In this document: positions 16,307-27,400 of the stretch, one piece after another
How positions within the stretch are numbered: position 1 is the first letter of the stretch
How the letters are laid out: every line of letters begins with the position of its first letter
Source: an uncultured bacterium
GTDB lineage: Bacteria > Planctomycetota > UBA1135 > UBA2386
NCBI GenBank assembly: GCA_937906475.1
Contig: CALCZA010000117.1
Location: forward strand, 1 to 40,192
Reading direction: 5' to 3'
DNA length: 40,192 nt
The notes under the pieces: model-generated
Database searches by the model: none
Seen by the model: only the letters and a program-made list of their open reading frames with translations
What the model was told of the DNA's origin: nothing
Translations under genes and position numbers: made by a program

Positions 16307-18742
16307 TCAGTTGTTGCGGACGTTGAGTTTTGACAGCTGCGCGGCGAATGGGTTCGCGGCAGCTTCTTTTGGGCCGAAGTCGCGCTGGCCGGTGTCGCGT
16401 GGGGCGCGCTGTCCGCCACCACCCTGGCCGCCACCACGGTGTTGGTTGCCACCTCGCTGCTGGCCACCGCGCTGCTGCTGGCCACGTTGCTGCGGACGAC
16501 TATCGCCACCTTGTGACTGCTCCTTACGCGGGTCACCGCCAGCTTCTATTGCTTCGTGCAACTTCATCGTCAACGCGATGCGGTTGCGCGGGATGTCGAT
16601 CGCCGTGACCTTGACCTTGACGATCTGGCCGGCCTTGACGACTTCGCGCGGATCCTCGACGAAGCGGTCGGCGAGTTGGCTGATGTGCACGAGGCCATCC
16701 TGGTGCACGCCGATGTCGACAAAGGCACCGAATGCCGTGACGTTGGACACGACACCTTCGAGTTGCATGCCTTCCTTCAGGTCGCCGATCGCCTCGACGC
16801 CCTCTACGAATGCCGCTGCCTTGAACTCAGGTCGCGGGTCGCGGCCCGGCTTCTCAAGCTCAGCGAGGATGTCGGTGATGGTCGGGACGCCAAACGTGTC
16901 GTCGACGAACGCTTCGGGCTTCAGCGTGCGCAGCAATCCGCTGTCGCCGAGTAATGAACCGACGTCCTTGCCGGTAGCGCTGAGGATGCGCTCGATAACC
17001 GGGTAGGCCTCGGGGTGCACGGCGCTGCGATCGAGCGGGTTCTTGCCGTCCTGAATACGCAAGAATCCGGCAGCTTGTTCAAATGCCTTTGGACCGAGGC
17101 GTGAGACCTTCAGCAATTCCTTGCGGGTCTTGAACGGGCCATTTGCGTCGCGGTGCGTCACGATGTTTTTGGCTAGCGTCGACGACAAACCGGCGACCCG
17201 GCCGAGTAATGCTTCGCTGGCCGTGTTGAGGTCGACGCCGACGTGGTTCACACAGTCTTCGACTGTGGCCTCGAGCGAGCGTGCCAGCTGACTCTGGTTG
17301 ACGTCGTGTTGGTATTGGCCGACACCGATCGCCTTTGGGTCGATCTTCACCAACTCGGCCAGCGGGTCTTGCAGGCGGCGGGCAATAGACACTGCGCCGC
17401 GCAGCGAGACGTCCATGTCGGGGAACTCGCGCGAGGCGCGTTCGCTCGCCGAGTAGACCGAGGCGCCAGCTTCGCTGACTACCAACTTCTGCAGGCCGAG
17501 TTCGGGGTGCGCCTTGATCAACGCGGCGAACAAGCGGTCGCTCTCGCGCGAACCGGTGCCGTTGCCGATGGAGACAACTTCGACGCCGTGAAGTTTACAC
17601 AGCACGCCTAGCTTGGCGAGCGAGCCATCCCAGTCGTTGCGCGGCACGTGGGGGTAAACCGTGTCCGTCGTGAGTACCTTGCCGGTGCGGTCGACGATCG
17701 CGACCTTGCAGCCGGTGCGCAGGCCCGGGTCAAAGCCGAGGATCGCCTTCGGTCCGGCGGGCGCAGCTAGCAACAGGTCGCGCAAGTTGTCGGCGAAGAC
17801 GCGGATTGCTTGCTCTTCCGAGCGTTCGCGCAGGCTGCCCATCAAGTCGGTTTCGACGTGCAGCGAGATCTTCGCCTTCCACGCGAGCCGCGCCGTCGTG
17901 GTCAGCCAGGCGTCGCCGGGGCGGCCCTGCTCAGCAATGCCAAAACGCTCCATGACCAGGCGTTGGCCTTGCTCGGCATCGCCGATCGCGTAGTGGCCTT
18001 CGTCGGTGTCGCCTTCGAAGCCGAGGAACGCATCTAAGAAGCCTTCCTTGCGCGCCCGGAAGAACGCCAGCGCACGGTGGCTCGGGACATGCTCTAGCGG
18101 TTCGTCGTGGGCGAAGTAGTCGCGGAATCGCTGCGCATCGGGATCGGTTTGCTTGCCCTTCGCTACCTTGGTCACGACGCGCGAGGTCGAACCCAGCCAT
18201 TCGCGAACATGGCCGATTAGCTTGGCGTCTTCGGCGAACTCCTCAATCAGGATGAAGCGCGCGCCTTCGAGTGCGGCGTCGGCTGTCGCCACTTCCTTGT
18301 CGGGAGCGAGGAACTCGGCTGCGATCACCTTCGGATCTTGGTTGGGATCCGCTAGCAGTTGGTCGGCGAGCGGTTGCAGACCCGCTTCACGCGCGATCAT
18401 CGCCTTGGTGCGACGCTTCTGCTTGTAGGGCAGGTAGAGGTCTTCGAGCTTCTGCTTGGTCTCGGCGTCGTCGATCGACTTGCGCAAGGCATCCGTCATC
18501 TTGCCTTGCTCGACGATGCTCGCGATGACAGTTTTGCGGCGCGTCTCGAGTTCGCGCAGGTAGCCCAAGCGCTCTTCGAGGCTGCGCAACTGGATGTCGT
18601 CGAGGCCTCCTGTGACCTCCTTGCGATAGCGAGCGATGAAGGGCACCGTCGCCCCCTCGTCGATCAGGTTGACGGTCTTTTGGACCTGTTCTTCTCGGAC
18701 GTCTAACTCGCGGGCGATGCGCGCTTCAATGGTTGCGGTCAC
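16307..18742 (-). CDS. tex: Tex-family S1 RNA-binding transcription accessory protein with RGG-rich tail
   Basis: An 811-residue protein very like Tex. The start I favour is GTG at 18742, giving [15 protein letters not shown] at the N-terminus as in the family. Domains in order: Tex N-terminal helical region (to about 190), a YqgF/RuvC-like domain around [18 protein letters not shown] (about 325-450), helix-hairpin-helix repeats ([20 protein letters not shown]), and an S1 RNA-binding domain (about 640-715, [20 protein letters not shown]). After S1 the protein has a tail of about 70 residues rich in Arg, Gly and Gln. Tex binds nucleic acid and influences transcription and translation. The next gene follows after 4 bases. 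Confidence 0.93.
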   Translation of the reverse strand: MTATIEARIARELDVREEQVQKTVNLIDEGATVPFIARYRKEVTGGLDDIQLRSLEERLGYLRELETRRKTVIASIVEQGKMTDALRKSIDDAETKQKLEDLYLPYKQKRRTKAMIAREAGLQPLADQLLADPNQDPKVIAAEFLAPDKEVATADAALEGARFILIEEFAEDAKLIGHVREWLGSTSRVVTKVAKGKQTDPDAQRFRDYFAHDEPLEHVPSHRALAFFRARKEGFLDAFLGFEGDTDEGHYAIGDAEQGQRLVMERFGIAEQGRPGDAWLTTTARLAWKAKISLHVETDLMGSLRERSEEQAIRVFADNLRDLLLAAPAGPKAILGFDPGLRTGCKVAIVDRTGKVLTTDTVYPHVPRNDWDGSLAKLGVLCKLHGVEVVSIGNGTGSRESDRLFAALIKAHPELGLQKLVVSEAGASVYSASERASREFPDMDVSLRGAVSIARRLQDPLAELVKIDPKAIGVGQYQHDVNQSQLARSLEATVEDCVNHVGVDLNTASEALLGRVAGLSSTLAKNIVTHRDANGPFKTRKELLKVSRLGPKAFEQAAGFLRIQDGKNPLDRSAVHPEAYPVIERILSATGKDVGSLLGDSGLLRTLKPEAFVDDTFGVPTITDILAELEKPGRDPRPEFKAAAFVEGVEAIGDLKEGMQLEGVVSNVTAFGAFVDIGVHQDGLVHISQLADRFVEDPREVVKAGQIVKVKVTAIDIPRNRIALTMKLHEAIEAGGDPRKEQSQGGDSRPQQRGQQQRGGQQRGGNQHRGGGQGGGGQRAPRDTGQRDFGPKEAAANPFAAQLSKLNVRNN

Positions 18743-18812
18743 TAGGCTCTCGGTTGTTGCAGTAGTTCGTCGGCTGACCCCGACGATCTGTGCCACGTTA
18801 GCCCGGAGTCGC

Positions 18813-19544
18813 CTAGACGCCAGCAGCAGACATGCGCTGTTGTTGTCGCTTGCGTCGATACAATGCGGTGATGGTCCCGGCGACAGCACCGGCGAGGCCC
18901 ACGGCCATCAGGCTGCTGGCGCGGCCTTCGGGTTCTTTGGGGCCATCGAAGGTCGCTAATACGTCTTCGATGTTGCTCTGCGCAGCGGTGTCGCCAGCCA
19001 AATACTGGCATTCGAAATACTGCAGGCGGTCCCCGGCCGGCACGATGTAAGTGTCCAAGCGCCATGGGGTGGTCGAGGACTCATGCTCGAAGTGCAGCAG
19101 TAGCGATGGCACAGGCCAAAGTTGGCTCGTTTCGAATCCTGAGCAAACGACCTTCCATTCACTGGTTGATAGCGCCTCGATCATCGCATCCCGGATCTTT
19201 TCGACGGCGACCTTGCTCAGCAAGGTGCTGCTCGATTCGGCTACGTCGGCCGAGTAGCAGTTGATCAGTTGCAACGCTTCCTTGTTGGAACCTTGGCGAT
19301 GTAGCAACAGGTGCTGGGCGGTCCGTTCTTCTGCGCGCAATTCCTTAATGACTGCCAGAACAGTCGCAAGAGAACGCTCGGGCGTCGGATCCGTCGCACG
19401 CTCCTCCAGCTCAAGCTCCGCTTGCTGCAGCACCGTCCACTCCGCTGCTGGAGCAATCTGCCCCGTGCCATTCGGCAACGCGACACCCTGCGCAGCCAAC
19501 GAACCCGCCAAAACCAACCCAAGCCCAACCAGATCACATCGCAT
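18813..19544 (-). CDS. Secreted protein with C-terminal membrane anchor (unknown function)
   Basis: The 243-residue product begins with a signal peptide ending in SLAAQ (about residue 19). The exported part (about 20-205) is rich in Glu and Gln with a helical segment (about 35-80) and two cysteines. Near the C-terminus is one membrane helix ([20 protein letters not shown]) followed by a strongly basic end (RRKRQQQR), so the protein should be anchored in the inner membrane with its bulk outside the cytoplasm. I do not recognise a family. It lies between the transporter (49 bp upstream) and Tex (70 bp downstream) on the same strand. A -10-like TACTAA lies 16-20 bp before the start. Confidence 0.75.
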   Translation of the reverse strand: MRCDLVGLGLVLAGSLAAQGVALPNGTGQIAPAAEWTVLQQAELELEERATDPTPERSLATVLAVIKELRAEERTAQHLLLHRQGSNKEALQLINCYSADVAESSSTLLSKVAVEKIRDAMIEALSTSEWKVVCSGFETSQLWPVPSLLLHFEHESSTTPWRLDTYIVPAGDRLQYFECQYLAGDTAAQSNIEDVLATFDGPKEPEGRASSLMAVGLAGAVAGTITALYRRKRQQQRMSAAGV

Positions 19545-19592
19545 TGCGGAGATGTTAGTACGGTGGCTGGATAGAAAACAACATTCTCGTCG

Positions 19593-21410
19593 CTACTGCA
19601 GCGGCATCAGTAACGGCAGCGTCAATGTCGTAACCAGCCACGTGATGATCGCGAACGGACCCCCGAGGATGACATAGTCGCGGAAGCGGTAGCGGCCGGG
19701 GCCCATGACCAGGATGGTCGATTCATGGGCGAATGGGGTCACGAAGGCCGACGAGACGCAGATCGCGACGCCCAACAAGAACGGCGCTGGGTTGCAGTCG
19801 GCAGCCTTAGCTAGCGCGAACGCAATGGGGGCGAGCAGCACCGCGACCGCGGCGTTCTCAATCAACTGCGTCATGACCACCGCCAGCAGCAGCAAGACCG
19901 CTAGCAGCACCTGTGGCGACGAATCGGCGAACGTGCTCGCCATGCCCTCGGCAAACCACTGCGCCGTGCCGGTCACTTGCAGCGCTTGGCCGAACGGAAT
20001 CATCGCACCGACGATGACCAGCGCTTGCAGATCGATCGATTCGTAGGCCGAACGCATGCCGACCGTGCCACACAGGATCGCGGCCATCGCAGCGAACGGG
20101 ATCGCGACCTGTGGTTGCAGCAAGCCGGTGGCGCTAGTGATGACCATTGCCGCCATGATGGCGATGACCAGGAACGCCTGGGACTTGCTCGCCGTCGGCA
20201 CCGACTGCGTTTCAAGTAGCAGCAGATTGGGGTTGCGGCGCAACCGTTGCAGTTCGGCTTCGTGGCCGACGAGCAGCAGCGAGTCGCCACTCTTGAGCGG
20301 TTCAGCCAGCGGCCGCTCGCGGATCGAACGACCACGGCGACTGATCGCCAGCGGACTGACGCCGTAGCGGTGGTGGAAGTCGAGATCGCGCAGACTGCGG
20401 TGCACCAGTTCGCTGTCCGGTGGCAGGATTGCTTCCACCATGCGCAGGTCGGCGGAGCGCAGCGTCTTGTCGTCGACCTTCAGTTCTTCTTTGACGCTCA
20501 AGCCGCGATGCAATGCGTCCGTGATCGCCGTGATGCGACCTTGGATGACCAGCACGTCCTTGGCCATTACCTTTAACCACGGACTCGGTGGCAGGAACTG
20601 CTTGCCGCGAATGAGTTGCAGCACCGTCACGTCATTGCCGGGCAGATCGAGTTCGCCGAGCGTCTTGCCGATGATGTCCGAACCTGGTTCTGCCATCGTC
20701 TCGGTCAAATACTCAGCCACTTCGTAGCGGCTTTCGAGCGAGGGGCTGGCATTGGCTTTCGGTAGGAAGCGGCGGCCAACGAGCACGAACCAAGTGATGC
20801 ACGCGAGAAAGACCGCGGCGCCTACCGGTGCGAATGCGAAGAACCCGAGACCTTCGCCAGTGTGTTCGAGCAGGAAGTCCGAAAGGATCACGTTGCTGCG
20901 CGTGCCGATCAGGGTCCATTTACCACCGAGCAACGACGCAAACGCCAATAGCATCAGGATGCGCGAGGGCGCGTAGCCACGTTCGTGGCAGATAGCCATG
21001 ACCGGCGGCATCCACACCAACACCGTCGTGGTGTCGTTGACGATCGCGCTGAATCCGGTGACCAAGACCAGCACCGTCAATTGGAAGCGCAGTTCGCTCG
21101 TCGCGCTGGCTGCGAGCAGTCGTCCACCGAGCAATTGCGCCGCGCCCGTTCGCACCATCGCCGCCGACAGCACGAACATTGACGCGACCATCAACAGCGC
21201 CGGACTGCCAAATCCATGGAACGCCTGCTGCGGCGTCAGGATAGCTACGAGGCCTGTGTGCACAGCGCCCGCCGCCGGCGATTGCCAGGGCACCAGTAGC
21301 GACAGCATGACCAATAACGCGGTCACATCGGGCCGCAGTCGTTGCATGTAGAACGACACCAAGGCCAGCAGCAGGACGACGGCGAGGTAGATGGAAGCTG
21401 CAGTATTCAT
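19593..21410 (-). CDS. SLC13-type (DASS/CitT family) transporter with two central TrkA-C domains
   Basis: A 605-residue inner-membrane transporter. Several helices occupy residues 1-215, followed by two soluble TrkA-C-like (RCK C-terminal) domains at about 225-310 and 315-400, and a second membrane half to residue 605. The paired substrate-loop regions are visible: FSAIVNDTTTVLVWMPP in the first half and QLIENAAVAVLLAPIAFAL in the second. Typical members co-transport Na+ with sulfate, dicarboxylates or citrate; the substrate here is unknown. The TrkA-C domains suggest regulation by a bound small molecule. Length matches this subfamily. It is the first gene of the minus-strand group that includes Tex, and diverges from the HEAT/VWA gene. 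Confidence 0.9.
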   Translation of the reverse strand: MNTAASIYLAVVLLLALVSFYMQRLRPDVTALLVMLSLLVPWQSPAAGAVHTGLVAILTPQQAFHGFGSPALLMVASMFVLSAAMVRTGAAQLLGGRLLAASATSELRFQLTVLVLVTGFSAIVNDTTTVLVWMPPVMAICHERGYAPSRILMLLAFASLLGGKWTLIGTRSNVILSDFLLEHTGEGLGFFAFAPVGAAVFLACITWFVLVGRRFLPKANASPSLESRYEVAEYLTETMAEPGSDIIGKTLGELDLPGNDVTVLQLIRGKQFLPPSPWLKVMAKDVLVIQGRITAITDALHRGLSVKEELKVDDKTLRSADLRMVEAILPPDSELVHRSLRDLDFHHRYGVSPLAISRRGRSIRERPLAEPLKSGDSLLLVGHEAELQRLRRNPNLLLLETQSVPTASKSQAFLVIAIMAAMVITSATGLLQPQVAIPFAAMAAILCGTVGMRSAYESIDLQALVIVGAMIPFGQALQVTGTAQWFAEGMASTFADSSPQVLLAVLLLLAVVMTQLIENAAVAVLLAPIAFALAKAADCNPAPFLLGVAICVSSAFVTPFAHESTILVMGPGRYRFRDYVILGGPFAIITWLVTTLTLPLLMPLQ

Positions 21411-21548
21411 CGACTGGGCGTAATGGCATACCCGAATGCCGGTTTGCGGGCATCCGCGAGACAGTCATCTTCGCCCTTGCCTTGACCGAGGAGCAAGGGA
21501 CTTTGATGATCGTCGTGCGCCCGCCATTGAATCCGCGCCGAATACCCG
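21411..21548. promoter_or_regulatory. Divergent promoter region between transporter and HEAT/VWA genes
   Basis: On the plus strand, TTGACC (21482-21487), a 17-bp spacer and GATGAT (21505-21510) form a plausible sigma70-like promoter for the gene at 21549. A small palindrome, GGCAT/ATGCC with a six-base spacer (21425-21440), lies just before the divergent transporter start and could be an operator. Confidence 0.45.
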
Positions 21549-23684
21549 ATGCCAGACTTGTCCGTTCGTATCGTCCTGTGTGCCCTGCTGCTGTCCGTCA
21601 CCCTTGCTGCGCAAGGCGGTGCCGCGGAGAACATCCGCCAGTTGCTGCGCGAGCGCGATGATGCCGACATCAAGCTGATCGAGAAGATCGGCCGCGACGG
21701 TTCGCGCGAAGCAGCCTTGGGCCTGATCCAGGCCTACGACAAGTGCGTGACGCTGCTATTCCGCCGCGAGATCGTCAAGACGTTGGCCCGGTTCGGCAAT
21801 CTGTCCTCCAGCCAACAGCCGGCACTCGACAAGTTGGCTGACGTCGCCGGCGCCAGTGAAGAACCTGAACTGCGCAAGTTGGCGCTGCGCGGCTTGGCAC
21901 AGTCCCACACGATCGGCAAGCAATTGCTGCAGCGCATCATCGACTCGAAGGCCTCCGATGAATTGCGCGAGCCGGCGATGGCTGAGCACGTCAAGTTGGC
22001 GGCTGCCACCGATGCTGCTTGGTATCGCAAGGTTTGGAACCTCGAGAACAAGCAGCGCAAGGATGAGAACGGCGACATCATGGCGCCGGAGCTCAACGCG
22101 ATTCGTCAGTTGGCGTTCAAGGGCGCGTTGCCGTACTTGTCCGAGGCGGAGTTGGTGCAGGCACTGAAGCGCGATGCTGACTCCAAGATCCGGCGCATGT
22201 CGCTAGAGTGGATGGAACGCAATGGCATGTCGAAAGCGCTGTCTATGGCCGAGATGGTCTTGGGCCGCGTGACCTACTTTGGTGGCGAGCGAGCCGTCGC
22301 GGCACGCATGGTTGCGGAAGCGAAGGGGTCGAAGGCGATGGCGAGCTTCGTCAAGCTGGCGAAGAAGCGCGACGTGACCCAAGAAGACCTTCGTCGCGAG
22401 ATGGCGCGGTTGATCTCGACGTTTGATGACGCCAAGACGCAGAAGCGCGCCGCCGGTTTGATCGGCAAGGGCAAGCCGCACGAGAAGGTGTTCGCGCTGC
22501 GGGCAACGGTCAAAATCAATACACCGAAGGCGCTCGCTGCGGTTCGCAAGTGCCTGAAGGACAAAGACGTTTCGGTGCGTCGCGCGGCAGGCGAGGCTCT
22601 TGCGGCTCGCCGCGACCCTCTGGCTGTTCCTGCTTTGCGCGACTTGATGGCGAATGCCAAGGGGCCCGAGGACATCCGCATTGCCATCGAGGCCATCAAT
22701 GCCATCGAGGGCCCGATGAGCGCCTGGCTGAAGGAACTCGTCGGCTACACGACCCACGAGGATCGCGATGTGCGCAACGCGGCGATGGAAGTGCTTAGAG
22801 ATGCGCGCGACAAGCGCCAAATTGAGCCGTTGATGGTCGCCTTGGAGCATCCTGACTGGTCGACGCGGTTGCTGGCGATCGAAGCGATGGCGGGCCTCAA
22901 GCAGGCGACTCCGGTTGGCAAGCTTGTTGAGCGCATGAGCAAGGAATCGGGTCGCCTTAAGAAGCAACTCGCCGCGACGTTGTGGGAATTGACCGCGCAA
23001 CCATTCGATGAGGACGAAGACAAATGGGCGCAATGGTGGAAGGCTGCTAAGAAGGATTTCAAGGTTGCGACCAGCAAGGAACTCGACGACGCCAAGAAGG
23101 CGCGCGAGCGTCGCCGTTTGACCCAGCGAACGGTCAGCAAGGCCAAGTTCTTCGGCATCAAGGTCGAGTCGCACCGCGTGATCTTCGTGCTCGATGTGTC
23201 CGGCTCGATGATGGAGTCGATGTATGGCCGCACGATCAATGGCCGCGGTGCTGCGCGTATCGATGTTGCCAAGGAGGAACTCTCGAAGGCCGTTGAGAAC
23301 CTCGATGCTGGCGCGCTCTTCAACATCTTCACGTTCTCATCCGGCGTCGCGCGGTGGTTGCCGGATGGCATCGGAACTAGTGACGACGCGAGCCGCCAAG
23401 AAGCCCAGTCGTGGATCGAGCGTCTCGGCGCTGGTGGCGGCACGAACCTCTATGATTCGGTGCGCGAAGCATTCGCCGACAAGGACGTCGATACGATCTT
23501 TATCCTGTCCGATGGCGAGCCGACGACCGGTGAAGTGATTGATCCGTTCCGCATCCGCGAAGATGTCGCGCGCTGGAACAAGCACCGCAAGATCACGATC
23601 AATACGATTGCCATTGGCGGCAACCTTGAGGTGTTGGAGTGGCTGGCGAAGGATGCTGGCGGCAAATACCGACAGATGAGGTGA
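21549..23684 (+). CDS. Secreted HEAT-repeat protein with C-terminal von Willebrand factor A domain
   Basis: A 711-residue exported protein. The signal peptide ends in TLAAQ (about residue 22). Residues about 30-480 are alpha-helical repeats; the clearest HEAT-like units are around 320-440 (KDKDVSVRRAAGEALAARRD, EDRDVRNAAMEVLRDARD, EHPDWSTRLLAIEAMAGL). A VWA domain follows from about 543: the metal-ion-dependent adhesion site is Asp549, Ser551 and Ser553 in DVSGSMM, with Thr632 (GGGTNLYDS) and Asp655 (LSDGEP). HEAT repeats and VWA domains both mediate protein contacts, so a scaffold or sensor role outside the cytoplasm is likely; the partner is unknown. A promoter-like pair lies upstream. The next gene begins 20 bp after the stop. 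Confidence 0.88.
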   Translation: MPDLSVRIVLCALLLSVTLAAQGGAAENIRQLLRERDDADIKLIEKIGRDGSREAALGLIQAYDKCVTLLFRREIVKTLARFGNLSSSQQPALDKLADVAGASEEPELRKLALRGLAQSHTIGKQLLQRIIDSKASDELREPAMAEHVKLAAATDAAWYRKVWNLENKQRKDENGDIMAPELNAIRQLAFKGALPYLSEAELVQALKRDADSKIRRMSLEWMERNGMSKALSMAEMVLGRVTYFGGERAVAARMVAEAKGSKAMASFVKLAKKRDVTQEDLRREMARLISTFDDAKTQKRAAGLIGKGKPHEKVFALRATVKINTPKALAAVRKCLKDKDVSVRRAAGEALAARRDPLAVPALRDLMANAKGPEDIRIAIEAINAIEGPMSAWLKELVGYTTHEDRDVRNAAMEVLRDARDKRQIEPLMVALEHPDWSTRLLAIEAMAGLKQATPVGKLVERMSKESGRLKKQLAATLWELTAQPFDEDEDKWAQWWKAAKKDFKVATSKELDDAKKARERRRLTQRTVSKAKFFGIKVESHRVIFVLDVSGSMMESMYGRTINGRGAARIDVAKEELSKAVENLDAGALFNIFTFSSGVARWLPDGIGTSDDASRQEAQSWIERLGAGGGTNLYDSVREAFADKDVDTIFILSDGEPTTGEVIDPFRIREDVARWNKHRKITINTIAIGGNLEVLEWLAKDAGGKYRQMR

Positions 23685-23704
23685 CCGAACGGCGCGTGGA
23701 GCCA

Positions 23705-24160
23705 ATGACCATTGCCGCGAGAATCTGTCCGGGGGATGTGAGAAGGCGAGGCCTCGCGGCCGCGTTGTTGCTCTTGCTTGGTTGTGCTTCTGCGTGCGGG
23801 AAGCGCGGCGGAATGATCGCGACCGCTGCTTACGCCGAGCCTACCAAGCGCCTCTTCTTGGCTGATAGAGAGAGGTTTGTGGCGTTGAAGGACCTGGCAC
23901 TAAGCAGAGGCAGCGAGGCCTCTGAAGTCCAAAAATTGGCAGCGAAGGTCGGGGTTCTGGATGTGTGGGTGGGGGGCGATGACTACGAGGGAATGGTTGC
24001 AATGACGCTGTCGGTGAGTGGCAACGCGATGATTGGTGAGTCCATCTCGCTCATTTACGCGGGCGGCCTTGATCAAGAGTTGGTGACCCATCATGAGACA
24101 GAATCCCGCGTGCACTGGTTCGCGATCCTTCCCAACTGGTGGGTGCAGGTAGCTCGTTAG
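23705..24160 (+). CDS. Small lipoprotein of unknown function with atypical arginine codons
   Basis: A 151-residue product starting at the ATG at 23705. The N-terminus is basic (DVRRRG), followed by AALLLLLGC, a lipobox-like LLGC, with a further Cys a few residues on. The rest shows no motif I recognise; it ends hydrophobically in WFAILPNWWVQVAR. At least six of its arginines use AGA or AGG, whereas neighbouring genes almost always use CGN, so it may have been acquired separately or be evolving under little codon selection. It starts 20 bp after the HEAT/VWA stop. The stop codon lies inside a short palindrome (GCTCG/CGAGC at 24152-24165). Confidence 0.65.
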   Translation: MTIAARICPGDVRRRGLAAALLLLLGCASACGKRGGMIATAAYAEPTKRLFLADRERFVALKDLALSRGSEASEVQKLAAKVGVLDVWVGGDDYEGMVAMTLSVSGNAMIGESISLIYAGGLDQELVTHHETESRVHWFAILPNWWVQVAR

Positions 24161-24351
24161 CGAGCAGTCCCGGGCAATTCGCCGACTACCTGCGAGTGTC
24201 GAATGGTGCCTGGTGGCGCCGATGCCTTCGTGCCACGCCGCGCCGCCGCATGGCAGTGAGAGGTGGCGCTACTTACATGCGCACTACAGTAATGGCTATG
24301 CGCGCCGATGCGTGACGGTGCATGGGAAAGACATTTGCAGTGATTGCCGGT

Positions 24352-24357
24352 TACACT
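24352..24357 (+). promoter_or_regulatory. Putative -10 element of the first subtilase gene
   Basis: TACACT lies 51 bp before the subtilase ATG at 24403. The paralogous gene downstream has TAGACT at the same distance (50 bp), which supports a role in transcription. No canonical -35 hexamer is visible. Confidence 0.4.
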
Positions 24358-24402
24358 TCTTGGACCTCGTCCTGCCCAGGACCAAAGAGTCACTCTTCCT
24401 CC

Positions 24403-27400
24403 ATGCTTACCAATCTATCTAGGCTTGCGCTGCTTGCTTGTGCCGTTGCCGTCTCCGTGTCTGCGCAGACACCCCAGGCTGAGCAGATCAATCTCCGGTT
24501 CCAGTCGTTTGACCCAGTTCTAGGTCAGCCGGAAGTGCCGCAGGCGCTCCGCTCGACTGCGAAGATGCAGATGCACATCGTGCAGTTTGCAGGCGTGCCG
24601 ACCCAAGCCGATCGCGATGCGATTGCGGTTGCTGGTGGCAAGGTCATTGGTTACCTGCCCGTTAACGCCTACGTCGTGCGCATGACTGCCGGTCAGGCCG
24701 CGGACGTCGACGCGCACAAGACCGTTCGTTGGATCGGTGGCTACCAGCCGGCATACCGCCTCGAGCCGGAACTGATCAAGCAGCAGGCTTGGCTAAACGT
24801 TCAGCCGGTTCGCTACAACATCGTGGTCGCGGACAAGCACATCGACAAGCCGGCGCTCGGCCAAAAGATCCAAGCGATCGGCGGCACGGTCGACAATGAG
24901 CAGACCGGCAGCTTGCTGTTTACGGTCACGCTGACTGGCCCGCAGTTGATGCAGGCGGCTGGCATGGACGAAGTGCTCTGGATCGATCGTTGGAGCGCTC
25001 CGGAAGACGACATGGATAACGCCCGCATCCAGGGCGGCGGAAACTACGTCGAGTCGCAAGGCGGCTACACCGGTGCTGGCGTCAACTCGCACATCTACGA
25101 AGGAGTCGAGGCCTCGCACCCCGACTTCACCGGCACGGTTACGAACGTGCGCAGTGGCGGCGCCGCGCAGTCCCACGGTCACGCGACGGCCGGCATTGTG
25201 TTTGGCAACGGCAACAGCAACCCGGCCGTGCGCGGCATGGCGCCGGATGCTGGCAAGTTCTACACGAACTACAACAGCGTCAATACTTCGCGTTGGCAGG
25301 TCTTCAGCGACCTCGTCAACGTCCATAACGTTTCGCACACGACCGCTTCATGGGGGAACGCACGCACGTTCTTCTACACGTCGGTGTCGGCCGATGCGGA
25401 CGACATCACGTTTGACCACGACCTCGCCTGGACGCAGAGTCAGTCCAACGCCGGTAACCAAGATTCGCGTCCGCAGGCTTGGGCGAAGAACATCTTCTCG
25501 ATCGGTGGCGTCAATCACGGCAACAACAGCAACCCCAACGATGACTCGTGGCAGAACGGCGGCGCCAGCATTGGCCCGGCATCGGATGGTCGCATCAAGC
25601 CGACCATGACCGCCTACTACGACAACATCGGCACGTCGGATCGCACCGGTAGCTCTGGTTACTCAAGTGGCAGCTGGACGTCGAGCTTCGGTGGCACCTC
25701 AGGTGCGACGCCGATTGTCGCCGGCCACAACACGATTGCGCTGGAGATGTACACTGAAGAGGTGAGCCCCGGTGTTGGTCTGTTCGGTCAGCCGCTGCGC
25801 GTTCCCGGTGGCACGAGCCACCAGAATCGCCCGCACTTCCCGACCCTGAAGGGTCTGCAAGTTGTCAGTGCGACGCAGTACTCGTTCAATGCTGCTAGCA
25901 GCGACAATCGTCGCGAGCATCAAGGCTGGGGATTCCCCGACCTGCAGACGATGTACGACTACCGCAATAAGATGTACATCGTTGATGAGACGGACGTCAT
26001 CTCCCCAGGTCAGGCGCGTCAGCACACGGTTACCGTCGCCAGCGGGGAGCCGTCGCTGAAGATTTGCCTCAACTGGAACGAGCCCGCCGGTAACCCGGCC
26101 GCTGCGTCGCAGCTGATCAACAACCTGTCGCTGCGCGTCACCGCGCCGAACGGCACTCAATACTGGGGCAATAACGGCCTCAACGATGGCCTGTGGTCGG
26201 TCGTCGGTGGTAGCGAAGATACGGTCAACTCGATCGAGAACGTTTTCGTGCAGAGCCCGCAATCGGGTATTTGGGTCGTCGAAGTCATTGGTTCTGGCAT
26301 CGTCGCGGACAACCACGTTGAGACCGGTGCCGTCGATGCGGACTACTCGCTGGTTGCTGCAGGTGGCCTTGGCCAGCTCGGTACGGGCGGTGGCACGTTT
26401 GCAACCAAGTCGATCATCGGCACGGGCTGTGGCGGCACCTCGATTATCTGTGACGAAGGCATCTACGAATTCCCGACCTTCGACCTCGCTAACTCGTCGT
26501 GGTCGTTTGGCTACGCGGGTGGTGAATACACGCTTTTGGCCGGTTCTGGCACCTGGATCAACCCGGTCAGCGCGCAGGGCTTCGGCGATGATACGACCCA
26601 GTCCTACACGTTGCCGTTCAGCCTGCCGACCCCCGATGGACCGACCAGCTCGATCACTGTTTGCAGTAACGGTTGGGTGACGTCGGGTGCGTGGACGGGC
26701 GGCAGTAACTACACGCCGGACGTCGGCAAGTTCTTGTCGGACAGCATGTGGTGCCCGATGTGGCGCGACCTCAACCCGAGCAGCGGCGGTGATGTCTACG
26801 TCGACACCAACGCATCGCGTGCGGTGATCACGTGGGATGGTGTTCCGAACTACTCGAACTCCGGATCCAACACGCTGCAACTGCAACTCTGGGCCAGCGG
26901 TGCCGTGCACGTCATCTACCAGAACATTACCGTGGCCGGCAACTACTTGGTGGGCTACTCGCTCGCCGGCGCGCCCGATCCGGGTTCGATCGACATCTCG
27001 GCGTCGCTTAACGGCACGGTTACGGCTTGTAGTTCGACCGCCGGCGTACCGGACGTCGCACTTGACGCGTCGGGTCGTCCGGTGCTTGGTTCGACGATTA
27101 ACCTCGTCACGAGCAACGCACCGCTGACCGCGGTGGCCGGCCTGTCGATCCTGTCAGTGTCGCCGATCGTTGGAGGCTTGGACCTGACGTTCTTCGGCAT
27201 GCCTGGTTGCTACACCTACCAGCAGCTCGATGTCGTCGGCAGTCTGGCCGTCGCTGGTGGCACGGGCTCGACGCCGCTGTCGATCCCTAACACGGCTTCG
27301 CTGGTCGGCGCGGAGGTGTTCAATCAGTCGGTCGCGCTCGTGGTCGGCATCAACGCGGCGAACATGGTGACGTCGAACGGTCTCGAGCTTTCAATCGGCG

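Noticed and set aside
22203..23174. 323-codon open frame on the minus strand
   Set aside because: It lies opposite the HEAT/VWA gene and has no motifs.
25699..26910. 403-codon open frame on the minus strand
   Set aside because: It is antisense to subtilase 1; composition (Arg/Val/Asp-rich) follows from the biased codons of the true gene.
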